Of a stretch of DNA of 45,972 nt, positions 25,507-33,443 are shown piece after piece; position 1 is the stretch's first letter; each line of letters starts with the position of its first letter. The stretch is from Betaproteobacteria bacterium (GTDB lineage: Bacteria > Pseudomonadota > Gammaproteobacteria > Burkholderiales > Casimicrobiaceae), in contig VBCY01000420.1 in assembly GCA_005882995.1 (NCBI GenBank), positions 1 to 45,972 of the forward strand, given 5' to 3'. Under the pieces are notes generated by a model, which was not told the DNA's origin, ran no database searches, and saw only the letters and a list, made by a program, of their open reading frames with translations. A program made the translations under genes and the position numbers.

Positions 25507-26556
25507 ATGGACAAGCTGCACATCGGTTTGCGCGCCGCGATATGGAGCGCGGCCCTCGTCGTGGGAATGGCGATGCACGCCAGCGCGAGATCGGCGCCGG
25601 CCCCTGGATCGCCGCCGTCGTCGCAGCGTGCAATGGACGCGGCGAGCGAAGCACGTATTCTGGCGCTCGCACCCGAGCGCATCAGCGCCGCTGACGTACG
25701 CGATGTTCTCTCGCATGCGCCCGCGCCTCGAGTCATCTGCCTGCAAGGCAGTCTGGCGCCGATCAGCATGCGTCCTTTCGCCGAGTTTCTCATCGCCATG
25801 GGATATCCGGAATCGCAATTGCGCGATCCCGCCGATGGCAGCTTCTCGCACGGCAGTTTTGCGGACGGCGAAAAGCTGGCGGGAACGCTCGCCTGGTACT
25901 ACGAGAGCGAGGGGATGAGGCCGATGCTCATCGGGCACAGTCAGGGCGGGATGCTCGCCATCAGGGCGCTCTATGAACTCGCCGGCGAGTTCAACGACAA
26001 GATCACTGTCTGGAATCCCCTCACCGACCGCTCCGAGCAGCGCTCGACCATTGTCGATCCGATCGACGGCATCGAACGGCCCGTGGTGGGACTCAAGCTC
26101 TCCTATGTCACGGCGCTTGCCACCGGCAAACTGCCGCGCATCCTGCTCGGCCAGTGGACGATGGTGAGCCGTCTGCGAGCCATACCGGACACCGTTGAAG
26201 AATTCACCGGCTTCATCATCGAATGGGACGGCATCGCGGGCACCCCCCCGGGGAGCGAGGCTTATCACGCGATCGGCAGCGCCAAGGTACGAACGGTTTG
26301 GCTGCCCAATGCGACCAGCCACATCGCCATGCCGCAAGCGAAGGAGCTGGCGGTGAATCCGGTCACGCGCGCCTGGATCGATCACTATGTGCCAGGAGAA
26401 AACGCAGTACCTCCGACCGACGCCGGAATCGATGCTTCCAACATCCTGCACGCGGCCGATATCTGGTTCAGCGTGAAAAAGCATTGGTGCCTGGAAGCGC
26501 AAAAGCTCGTCCGCGCGCGTCAAGCGGCAAACCCGAACAAAGGCACCGGCGGATGA
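25507..26556 (+). CDS. Exported alpha/beta hydrolase, paralogue 1
   Basis: A 349-residue protein with an N-terminal hydrophobic export signal (AAIWSAALVVGMAMHASARS). The nucleophile elbow GHSQGG carries Ser145 in the alpha/beta-hydrolase fold, following WYYESEGMRPMLI. A histidine in TSHIAMP is the probable catalytic base. The C-terminal ADIWFSVKKHWCLEAQKLVRAR is nearly identical to the end of the protein encoded at 27851, so the two are paralogues separated by one gene. The substrate is unknown; an esterase or lipase acting in the periplasm is likely. The stop overlaps the next start as ATGA. Confidence 0.82.
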   Translation: MDKLHIGLRAAIWSAALVVGMAMHASARSAPAPGSPPSSQRAMDAASEARILALAPERISAADVRDVLSHAPAPRVICLQGSLAPISMRPFAEFLIAMGYPESQLRDPADGSFSHGSFADGEKLAGTLAWYYESEGMRPMLIGHSQGGMLAIRALYELAGEFNDKITVWNPLTDRSEQRSTIVDPIDGIERPVVGLKLSYVTALATGKLPRILLGQWTMVSRLRAIPDTVEEFTGFIIEWDGIAGTPPGSEAYHAIGSAKVRTVWLPNATSHIAMPQAKELAVNPVTRAWIDHYVPGENAVPPTDAGIDASNILHAADIWFSVKKHWCLEAQKLVRARQAANPNKGTGG

Positions 26557-27854
26557 AGCGACGGCTCAATCTTTTTCAGGCGATGATGCTGCGCTGGCGT
26601 GAGCTCTATCCCTACAGCGCAGTTCACACGCTGCGTGTCAGCACAACGCTGGACGTTGGGCGGCTGGAGCACGCCATCGCCGGCACGCTTGAAGCGCGCG
26701 GGCTGACCGGCCTGGAGATCGACATCCGTCGCCGGTGCTACGTTTGGCAAGGAGGACCGGCGACGCAAAGAGTCCATGTCGTCGCCGCGGCGGGACATCC
26801 GGGCGAAGCGCTGGATCATGAAATGGAACGCCAGCTCAACATGCCGTTTGCCGCGGACGGAAGCGTCGATCCCTTTCGTTTCTTTGCGGTGGGCGGAGCC
26901 TCTTCATTCCATCTCGGTCTCGCTTACGATCACGTTGTCGCTGGCGGGGATTCGATCGCACGTCTCTTGAAGAGCATCGCGGAGCGTTACGACGACGCAT
27001 CGCGGCCGGTTACACAACCGCCGAGCCCGTATGCGCCGACCTACGCAAAGCTGTTCTGGCGCGAAAGACGCGCCTTCCTTGGGGGATTGGGAACGCTGCC
27101 CAAGCTTGCCGCCGACTGCCGTTGCGCGGTGCGACCCCGCTACGCGTCTGCAGAGGACGGTTACAACGGGTTCATCCGCTTTCGAATCGATCCGCTGGGA
27201 CATGCGGCGCTCACCAGAGCCGCCGCGGCGTGGCAGGTGTCGTTGCAGGACCTGTTCCTGGCCATGACGCTGCTTGGCCTTTCACCGCTCTCGCCCGGGC
27301 GCACCAACGCCTCGCGCCGGCGCGAGATCGCGGTGGCTTCGATCGTGAACATCCGCGGCGAGCTGGGCTCTGAAGCCGCGCATGCCTTCGGTCCCTGCCT
27401 CGCTTCGTTTCGCGTTGCACATCCCGTCCCCGCTGAATCGAGCCTGCGGGAGCTCGCGCTCGCCGTGCGCGCTCAGAAGGAACGCATCAAACAGCGCAAG
27501 CTTTACCTGCAAACACTTCTGGCAATGGCGGTGGCTGGGTTGGAATGGCGCTTCCTGTCTCGTGAGCAACGCGCGAGATTCTTCGCCAAGCATTACCCTG
27601 TATGGGCGGGAGTTACTCCACTCAATCTGAATCCCATCTGGTCTGAAGAGGGTGAAAACCGCGGACCGCCCGAATACATACGCGCCGTTTCCACCGGGCC
27701 CCTGGCACCGATGATCGTCGCACTTACCAGCGGCGGCAGTACGATCAACGCGGGTATCTCTTTCCGGACCACGGTATACAGCCGGGAAGCGGTTGAACGG
27801 CTCGCTGCGGATATGCTGGATTCCATTGCACGTCTCGAACAGTGGGCAGCATGA
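26553..27854 (+). CDS. Condensation-domain-like acyltransferase
   Basis: A 433-residue protein resembling the chloramphenicol acetyltransferase/condensation superfamily (PapA- or wax-ester-synthase-like). The candidate active-site motif is YDHVVAGGDS around His127: the second His of HHxxxDG is kept, but the first His is Asp and the Asp is Gly. The C-terminal half has VNIRGELGSEAAHAFGPCLA and YSREAVERLAADMLDSIARL, patterns seen at the end of such enzymes. It is coupled by ATGA overlaps to an exported hydrolase on each side. A role in moving an acyl group between a carrier or CoA and an alcohol is inferred; the altered motif leaves activity open. Confidence 0.6.
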   Translation: MKRRLNLFQAMMLRWRELYPYSAVHTLRVSTTLDVGRLEHAIAGTLEARGLTGLEIDIRRRCYVWQGGPATQRVHVVAAAGHPGEALDHEMERQLNMPFAADGSVDPFRFFAVGGASSFHLGLAYDHVVAGGDSIARLLKSIAERYDDASRPVTQPPSPYAPTYAKLFWRERRAFLGGLGTLPKLAADCRCAVRPRYASAEDGYNGFIRFRIDPLGHAALTRAAAAWQVSLQDLFLAMTLLGLSPLSPGRTNASRRREIAVASIVNIRGELGSEAAHAFGPCLASFRVAHPVPAESSLRELALAVRAQKERIKQRKLYLQTLLAMAVAGLEWRFLSREQRARFFAKHYPVWAGVTPLNLNPIWSEEGENRGPPEYIRAVSTGPLAPMIVALTSGGSTINAGISFRTTVYSREAVERLAADMLDSIARLEQWAA

Positions 27855-28936
27855 AGCTGTACTCGACACTCAAGTGCGCGTTGCCTGCTTTGGCGATAGC
27901 ACTGCTTGCTGCGATATTCACCGCGGGCTGCGCAACGGCACCCGATCGCGGTCAAGCCGCGCCTCCATCCGCGGTACAAGGCGGTTCCGTTCTGCGATCG
28001 CTCGCGTTGGACCGCTCATTGGAAGAGCGGCTGCTTGCGCTCGATCCCGAACACATCACCGAGAGCGACGTCAAGAACACGCTCGCACATGTCCCGGCGC
28101 CGAGGATCATGCTGATTCATGGCGGGGTCTATGGCACACACCTGGTCATGGCAACCTTCGCCAGGTTTCTCATCGACCTGGGATATCCGGAGACGAAGCT
28201 GCGCGATCCCATCGATGGCGAGTACTCCTACAGCCCATACGGAGCGAGCGAACAGAGCGCCGGCGCGATCGCCTGGTATTACGAGCACGAGGGCGTGCGC
28301 CCGATGCTGATCGGTCACAGCCAGGGTGGCATTCAGGCGATCAAGATTCTCTACGAGCTGGTGGGCTCGTACCGCGACAAGATCGCCGTCTGGAACCCGT
28401 TTACGGGCACGGCCGAGAACCGTGCTTCGATCATCGATCCGCTCACCGGCGCTGACCGACCCGTGGTCGGCGGAGTATCGGTCGCGTACGTCTCAGTGGT
28501 CGGCGCGGGCGGCGCGGCGCTCCTTCTGCCGAATCAGTGGAGCATGGTCGAACGCCTGCACACCATTCCGAATTCGGTCGAGGACTTTACCGGGTTTTCC
28601 ATCAACGTCGACTTTGTCGCGTGGGACTTCGGCTCCACCGAAAAAGACCCCTACCAGCATAACGGCACGGCCGTGGTCCGTAACGTGCGCTTGCCCGGCA
28701 CCTACAACCACGTCTTCGTCCCGCTCACCGAGCGTGTCAACAACGATGCGGCTATGCGTGACTGGCTCAACGCTTTCGTGCCGGGTGGGGCGAACCCGGC
28801 GCCGCCAGGCGAGACCGAAGGCCGCGCCTTCAACGCGCTTTGGACCGCGGACGTCTGGTTCAGCGTCAAGAAGCACTGGTGCCTGGAAGCGCAGCGCCTG
28901 GTTCGCGCGAGAAGAGCATTGGTCGCGCAGCACTGA
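27851..28936 (+). CDS. Alpha/beta hydrolase lipoprotein, paralogue 2
   Basis: A 361-residue relative of the hydrolase at 25507, with the same GHSQGG elbow (Ser157) after WYYEHEGVRPMLI and the same C-terminal ADVWFSVKKHWCLEAQRLVRAR. Unlike its paralogue it begins with a lipoprotein signal: LLAAIFTAGC provides a lipobox with the acylated Cys, followed by ATAP, so it should be membrane-anchored. A histidine in TYNHVFVPL may complete the triad. It is coupled to the upstream acyltransferase-like gene by ATGA. The pair of differently localised paralogues suggests processing of one substrate at two envelope positions. Confidence 0.84.
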   Translation: MKLYSTLKCALPALAIALLAAIFTAGCATAPDRGQAAPPSAVQGGSVLRSLALDRSLEERLLALDPEHITESDVKNTLAHVPAPRIMLIHGGVYGTHLVMATFARFLIDLGYPETKLRDPIDGEYSYSPYGASEQSAGAIAWYYEHEGVRPMLIGHSQGGIQAIKILYELVGSYRDKIAVWNPFTGTAENRASIIDPLTGADRPVVGGVSVAYVSVVGAGGAALLLPNQWSMVERLHTIPNSVEDFTGFSINVDFVAWDFGSTEKDPYQHNGTAVVRNVRLPGTYNHVFVPLTERVNNDAAMRDWLNAFVPGGANPAPPGETEGRAFNALWTADVWFSVKKHWCLEAQRLVRARRALVAQH

Positions 28937-29060
28937 TCAAGTCCCGGCGCGACGTTGCTCTGGAGCGCGAAGCGTGCGAAAATTACGGTTTTTCTGAAGC
29001 GCGGCGCGGGCCGCCGGTCGATTTAAGTCCCGTGGCTCGCGATAAATCCTTCGTCGACCG

Positions 29061-29816
29061 ATGTCAGGCGCTCTCGCCGGAAAAGTTGCGCTCGTCACCG
29101 GCGCGTCGCGCGGCATCGGCCGCGCCATCGCGCGCAAGCTTGCGTCGGCAGGCTGCGACGTCGCGCTGAATTACTACAACAGTCACGACGAAGCGCAGGC
29201 CCTGTGCGCAGAGCTGCAGGCGAACGGCCGTCGAGCGCACGCTGTACAGGGCAGTGTCGGGGTTCCCGACAGCGTCGACGAGATGTTCTCGGAAGTGCGC
29301 AAGCATTTCGATCGTCTCGACATCGTCGTCAGCAATGCTGCCTCCGGGGTACTCAAGCCGGCGATGGAGATGTCGCTCAAGCACTGGCGCTGGTGCCTTG
29401 AAACCAATGCCTTCGCGCTCGATCTGCTTGCGCAACGCTCTGTGCCGCTGATGCGCGACGGAGGACGCATCATCGCCATGTCGAGCCTCGGCGCGCAGCG
29501 CGCGATGCCCGATTATGGCTTCATCGGCGCTTCCAAGGCGGCGCTGGAATCCCTGGCGCGCACGCTGGCGCAGGAGCTTGGACCGAAGAACATCCGCGTC
29601 AACGTGGTGAGCGCAGGCGTGGTCGATACCGATGCATTGGCCTATTTTCCCAACCGTGAGCAGCTCCTTGCGAATTTCGCCCAGCGTGCTCCCGCGGGAC
29701 CCGTGCTCACGCCGGACGACGTCGCCGGCGCGGTTTATCTGCTGTGCCTTCCCGAAGCAGCGATGATCAACGGACACACTCTGGTCGTCGACGGCGGCTT
29801 CTGCATCTCCGGATGA
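29061..29816 (+). CDS. fabL: Enoyl-ACP reductase III-like SDR (FabL type)
   Basis: A 251-residue short-chain dehydrogenase. TGASRGIG (13-20) binds NAD(P)H. The active-site spacing is Tyr152-x6-Lys159 (YGFIGASK), the spacing of enoyl-ACP reductases, not the Y-x3-K of ketoreductases. Long stretches match Bacillus subtilis FabL in pattern: VSNAASGVLKPAMEMSLKHW, MSSLGAQR and DTDALAYFPNREQLL. It should perform the last reduction of each elongation cycle, trans-2-enoyl-ACP to acyl-ACP. It leads a seven-gene fatty-acid-synthase-like operon and is coupled to the ketoreductase by ATGA. FabL is best known from Firmicutes, so its presence here is notable. Confidence 0.82.
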   Translation: MSGALAGKVALVTGASRGIGRAIARKLASAGCDVALNYYNSHDEAQALCAELQANGRRAHAVQGSVGVPDSVDEMFSEVRKHFDRLDIVVSNAASGVLKPAMEMSLKHWRWCLETNAFALDLLAQRSVPLMRDGGRIIAMSSLGAQRAMPDYGFIGASKAALESLARTLAQELGPKNIRVNVVSAGVVDTDALAYFPNREQLLANFAQRAPAGPVLTPDDVAGAVYLLCLPEAAMINGHTLVVDGGFCISG

Positions 29817-30583
29817 GCTCACCCATGCTTGTCGATTCCGGGCTCGCCGGAAAGGTCGCGATCGTGACCGGAGGCAGTCGCGGCATCGGCCGCGCCATCG
29901 TCGAGCGGCTCGCCGACGAAGGCGCCGACGTGACGTTCTTTTTTCGCGACAACGCAGCGGCGGCCGAGGAGGTTGTTGTGGCGGGTCGCGTCGCCGGCCG
30001 CACAGTCGCTTCAGAACAGGTCGACGTGCGCGACGTCAAAGCGTGCGCAAGCGGCGTCGAGCGGGTGGCGGAGCGCACCGGACGCGTCGACATCCTGGTC
30101 AACAACGCCGGGCTCATTCGCGATAACCAGCTCGCGGCGATGGACGACGAAGACGTGGAACTGGTGCTCGACACCAACATTGGCGGGGTGTTCAACATGA
30201 CGCGGGCGGTCGTGCCGCACATGATCGTGCAGCGCTCCGGCCGGATCATCAATGTTTCATCGGTCGCGGGAGAGAAGGGCGGTCGAGGACAGACCAACTA
30301 CGCGGCGAGCAAGGGAGCCATCAATGCCTTTACGCGTTCGCTCGCAGTCGAGCTGGCGCCGCGCAAGGTGACCGTGAACTGCGTAGCGCCAGGGGTGATC
30401 GACACCGAGATGTCACAGGCGGTGCGCGACATGGCGGGCGAGCAAGTGACTTCACGCATACTGCTCAAGCGCTACGGCAAGCCGGAGGAAGTCGCCTATG
30501 CGGTCTGCTTTCTCGCCTCGCGCTATGCCGACTACGTGACCGGACAGATTTTTGCCGTCGACGGCGGCTTCAAGATGGAGTGA
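29813..30583 (+). CDS. fabG: 3-oxoacyl-ACP reductase (FabG type)
   Basis: A 256-residue classical short-chain dehydrogenase with TGGSRGIG (19-26), NNAG (97-100) and the triad Ser150, Tyr163, Lys167 in SS...NYAASK (Y-x3-K). It reduces 3-oxoacyl-ACP with NADPH. ATG 29813 is chosen because it overlaps the preceding stop as ATGA; an internal ATG at 29825 is possible. Being clustered with a dedicated carrier protein and ketosynthases, and not with fabD or acpP, it is probably a pathway-specific paralogue of the housekeeping FabG. Confidence 0.9.
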   Translation: MSSPMLVDSGLAGKVAIVTGGSRGIGRAIVERLADEGADVTFFFRDNAAAAEEVVVAGRVAGRTVASEQVDVRDVKACASGVERVAERTGRVDILVNNAGLIRDNQLAAMDDEDVELVLDTNIGGVFNMTRAVVPHMIVQRSGRIINVSSVAGEKGGRGQTNYAASKGAINAFTRSLAVELAPRKVTVNCVAPGVIDTEMSQAVRDMAGEQVTSRILLKRYGKPEEVAYAVCFLASRYADYVTGQIFAVDGGFKME

Positions 30584-30588
30584 ACGAA

Positions 30589-31017
30589 ATGGGGCAGAGC
30601 GAAATCAGCAAGGAAGAAATCATGGCGGTCTATCCCAAGGTTGCCGAAACCATGGCGGACGCGCTCGGATGCGACGTCGAAGATGTGAAGCTCGACGTGT
30701 CGCTGATCGAAGGGCTCGACGCCGAATCGATTGACTTTCTGGACATGGTCTTCCGGCTGGAGCGTGCGTTCAAGATCAAGATTCCGCGCGGCAAGATCGT
30801 CGAGAATGCGCGAGGCGATCTTCCCGAAGCGGAGTTCGAGCAAAAGGGCATCGTCACGGAAAAGGGCCTCGCGCAGCTCAAGACATATTTGTCGGAACTT
30901 CCTGCTGACCGCTTCAAGGTTCCGATGAAGGTTGCCGATATTCCGCGCTTGTTTACTCCCGAAACCTTCTGCAAGCTCGTGGTTCGTGCGCAAAAGGAAG
31001 CGCAGGCGGCGGCGTGA
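30589..31017 (+). CDS. Long acyl carrier protein resembling AcpXL
   Basis: A 142-residue carrier protein. The phosphopantetheine attachment serine is Ser47 in GLDAESIDFLDMVFRLE, followed by FKIKIPRGKI. The SIDFLDMVF...FKIKIP pattern is much closer to rhizobial AcpXL (SLDFLDIVF...FGIKIP), the carrier for very-long-chain acyl groups of lipid A, than to AcpP. A C-terminal extension of about 60 residues (through LPADRFKVPMKVADIPRLF) makes it longer than either. ATG 30589 has GGAG eight bases upstream; a GTG at 30580 overlapping the fabG stop is the alternative. The last codons and stop belong to a 115-bp tandem duplication. It should be primed by the AcpS-type domain encoded at 34730. Confidence 0.85.
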   Translation: MGQSEISKEEIMAVYPKVAETMADALGCDVEDVKLDVSLIEGLDAESIDFLDMVFRLERAFKIKIPRGKIVENARGDLPEAEFEQKGIVTEKGLAQLKTYLSELPADRFKVPMKVADIPRLFTPETFCKLVVRAQKEAQAAA

Positions 31018-31235
31018 GCAGTGAGCAGGGGCCCCGTGCTTTCCGGGGATGCGAACGTCCGCGAATCGCCGCCGGCGGCCGACACGCAACGGGACAGTCG
31101 AAAGCAGGGGGCTGAAGGAGGCGGCGGCGTGAGCAGTGAGCAGGGGCCCCGTGCTTTCCGGGGATGCGAACGTCCGCGAATCGCCGCCGGCGGCCGACAC
31201 GCAACGGGACAGTCGAAACCAGGGGGCTCAAGGAG
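31006..31235. repeat. 115-bp direct tandem duplication after the ACP gene
   Basis: Positions 31006-31120 and 31121-31235 are two copies of a 115-base unit that differ at only a few bases (AAAGC versus AAACC, CTGAA versus CTCAA). The unit begins with the last Ala codons and TGA of the ACP gene. It includes the palindromes GGGGCCCC and GCCGCCGGCGGC and ends with AAGGAGG. The second copy's AAGGAGG is the only evident ribosome site for the following dehydratase-like gene. I see no coding potential within it. Confidence 0.92.
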
Positions 31236-31248
31236 GCCGCAGGCCTGA

Positions 31249-32112
31249 ATGTCGGCAGGTATAGCACGCATGGATCAACATTTCGCCGCGTTTTCCTTTG
31301 TCGATCGCATCACGGAGCTCGAGCCGGCGAAGCGTGCGCGGGGCGAATTCGCCGTGCCCGGGGATATCTCCGAGTTTCCTCGATGCCTCATCGCGGAAGC
31401 GGTGGGGCAACTCGCTGCCTGGGTATCGATGAGCGCGATCGCTTTTCGCGGACGCCCGGTCGCGGCGCTCGCTGCGGAGACGCGGTTTCACGGAGACGTT
31501 CGCCCCGGCGAGAGCCTCACGCTCGGCGTCGAAATCGACAGCTGCGACGACGAAGCGGTGGCGTACGGCGGTTGGGCGAAGGTGGGCGACAGGCTGGTGA
31601 TCGAGCTGGAAAACTGTCTCGGCCCGATGCTCCCCGCAAGCGACTTCGACGATCCGCAGGCGCTGCATCGACGATTCGAGCTGCTGCGTAGCAACGGCGC
31701 TCCGCGAGGACGCTTTCAGGGCGTCAAGCTGGCAGCGCCGGAAGTAACCGCGCACGACCCCGGTCGCTCGATCGCTGCGACACTCAAGGTGCCGACGACA
31801 GCGCCGTTTTTTGCCGACCATTTTCCGCGCCGGCCGGTCTTTCCAGCGACCCTGCTGCTCGATGCGCAGATCCGCCTGGCGACGCAGCTGGCTCGCGAAG
31901 CTGCCCAAGCTGGAAACGGCAAGCTTGCATTGCAACGCATGAACAACGTCAAAGTGCGCTCCTTCACCAACCCGGGGCAGACACTCGAGATCGGTGTCGA
32001 AGCGACGCCACGCGAAGGAGCGCTGCGCGTCGCGTTGTCGGCGCGCGCCGGTGGCAAGTCGGTGGCGACGGCTCGCGTCGAGTTTGGCGAGGCCAAGGCG
32101 ATCGTCGCATGA
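31249..32112 (+). CDS. Double-hotdog dehydratase-like protein
   Basis: A 287-residue protein with two hotdog-fold halves. The C-terminal half has DHFPRRPVFPATLLLDAQ, matching the FabZ/FabA active-site helix with His191 and an acidic Asp205 where FabZ has Glu. The N-terminal half has LIAEAVGQLAAW with Glu50 but no HFP histidine. It probably dehydrates 3-hydroxyacyl-ACP, as FabZXL does in rhizobia, although that protein is a single hotdog. ATG 31249 follows AAGGAGG contributed by the tandem repeat; ATG 31270 (MDQHFAAFSF) is a credible alternative. The stop overlaps the ketosynthase start as ATGA. Confidence 0.75.
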   Translation: MSAGIARMDQHFAAFSFVDRITELEPAKRARGEFAVPGDISEFPRCLIAEAVGQLAAWVSMSAIAFRGRPVAALAAETRFHGDVRPGESLTLGVEIDSCDDEAVAYGGWAKVGDRLVIELENCLGPMLPASDFDDPQALHRRFELLRSNGAPRGRFQGVKLAAPEVTAHDPGRSIAATLKVPTTAPFFADHFPRRPVFPATLLLDAQIRLATQLAREAAQAGNGKLALQRMNNVKVRSFTNPGQTLEIGVEATPREGALRVALSARAGGKSVATARVEFGEAKAIVA

Positions 32113-33425
32113 GCTCTTCCCGCCGCCGCGTCGCCATCACCGGGCTTGGCCTGGTGACACCCGTTGGGAATGACGTCGCAACGAGTTGGACGGCGCTGCT
32201 TCACGGCCGCAGCGGCGTAGCGCCGATCACGCTGTTCGACGCCAGCGGCTTCAGCACTCGCATCGCGGCCGAAGTCAAGAACTTCAGCGACAACGCCATC
32301 ACCGCTGAGCGCAAGCTGCTCAAATTCACCAATCGTCCGCACCGCTTCGCGCTCGCCGCCGCAGAGCAGGCGATCGCTGACGCAGGGATTGCGCCCACGC
32401 CAGAGACGGCCGAACGCTGGGGGTGCTCGGTCGGCACCGGCATGATGGGCGTCGCCTATGAGGATCTTGCCGCGATTCAGCGACACTCCGCGGCCGACGG
32501 CGAGTTGCACCCTGATCGACTTATCGGCGATGACGCCGCCAACGATCCATTGGTGTTTTGCCGCAGCCAGTCCACGGCGGGCGTGTCGCTGCTGACCCGA
32601 CGCTTCGATATTCGCGGCTACGCGACGTCGGTGCACACGGCCTGCGCCTCCGGCGGACAGGCGATTGGTACGGCATTGAAACTCATTCGCCGCGGCAGCG
32701 TCGATTACGCGCTCGCCGGGGGATTTGATTCCATGATCAGCCCAGTGGGGCTCGCCGGATTCTGCCTGCTCTCCGCGGTTTCTGCGGATAACGACACGCC
32801 GGAGCGTGCGAGCCGGCCCTTCGATCTCACGCGCAACGGCTTTGTGCTCGGCGAAGGGTCCGGCTTCGTGGTGCTCGAGGAGTGGGAGTCGGCGCGCCGT
32901 CGCGGCGCACGCATTTATGCCGAGCTCGCCGGTGACGGCAACTCGCTCTCTTCGTACCGGATCACCGATTCGCCGCCGGATGGCGACGGGCCGATCCAGT
33001 CGATGCGCGCGGCGCTCTGCGACGCGGGTGCGTCGCCGGACGAGGTCGACTACATCAACGCCCACGGAACTTCCACCTTCATGAACGACAAGAGCGAATC
33101 GGCGGCGATCCACGCGGTGTTCAGTGACAAGACCGATCGCGTCTCGGTGAGCTCGACCAAGAGCACCATGGGCCATCTCATCGCCGCGGCGGGGGCGGTC
33201 GAAGTCGTTGCCTGTGCGCTCGCCATCCATCACGGTGAGATGCCCGTCAATGCCAACCTGGTGGAACGCGATCCCGACTGTAATCTCAATCTGGTCGCTG
33301 GCGGTCCGCAGCGACGCAGGCTGCGCATGACGCTTTCCAATTCCTTCGGCTTCGGGGGCTCGAATAGCTGCGTCGCGTTGCGCAATCCCGAAGAAGTCGA
33401 CGGCGCCGGCGCGCAGCGCGCCTGA
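32109..33425 (+). CDS. Beta-ketoacyl-ACP synthase (FabF type), copy 1
   Basis: A 438-residue thiolase-fold condensing enzyme with the complete triad Cys179 (HTACASGG), His319 (NAHGTST) and His356 (STMGHLIAAAG) and the conserved Lys351. It starts RRVAITGLGLVTPVGNDV and ends with the FabF signature NSFGFGGSNSCVAL. It should condense malonyl-ACP with a growing acyl chain. Two ketosynthases side by side are also found in the rhizobial very-long-chain locus (FabF2XL and FabF1XL). It is coupled to the dehydratase gene by ATGA. Confidence 0.93.
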   Translation: MSSSRRRVAITGLGLVTPVGNDVATSWTALLHGRSGVAPITLFDASGFSTRIAAEVKNFSDNAITAERKLLKFTNRPHRFALAAAEQAIADAGIAPTPETAERWGCSVGTGMMGVAYEDLAAIQRHSAADGELHPDRLIGDDAANDPLVFCRSQSTAGVSLLTRRFDIRGYATSVHTACASGGQAIGTALKLIRRGSVDYALAGGFDSMISPVGLAGFCLLSAVSADNDTPERASRPFDLTRNGFVLGEGSGFVVLEEWESARRRGARIYAELAGDGNSLSSYRITDSPPDGDGPIQSMRAALCDAGASPDEVDYINAHGTSTFMNDKSESAAIHAVFSDKTDRVSVSSTKSTMGHLIAAAGAVEVVACALAIHHGEMPVNANLVERDPDCNLNLVAGGPQRRRLRMTLSNSFGFGGSNSCVALRNPEEVDGAGAQRA

Positions 33426-33443
33426 AGCCAAAGCGAACCCCGC

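Noticed and set aside
31021-31248. The repeated 115-bp units as a CRISPR array
   Set aside because: There are only two direct copies with no spacers between them and no cas genes; it is a plain tandem duplication.
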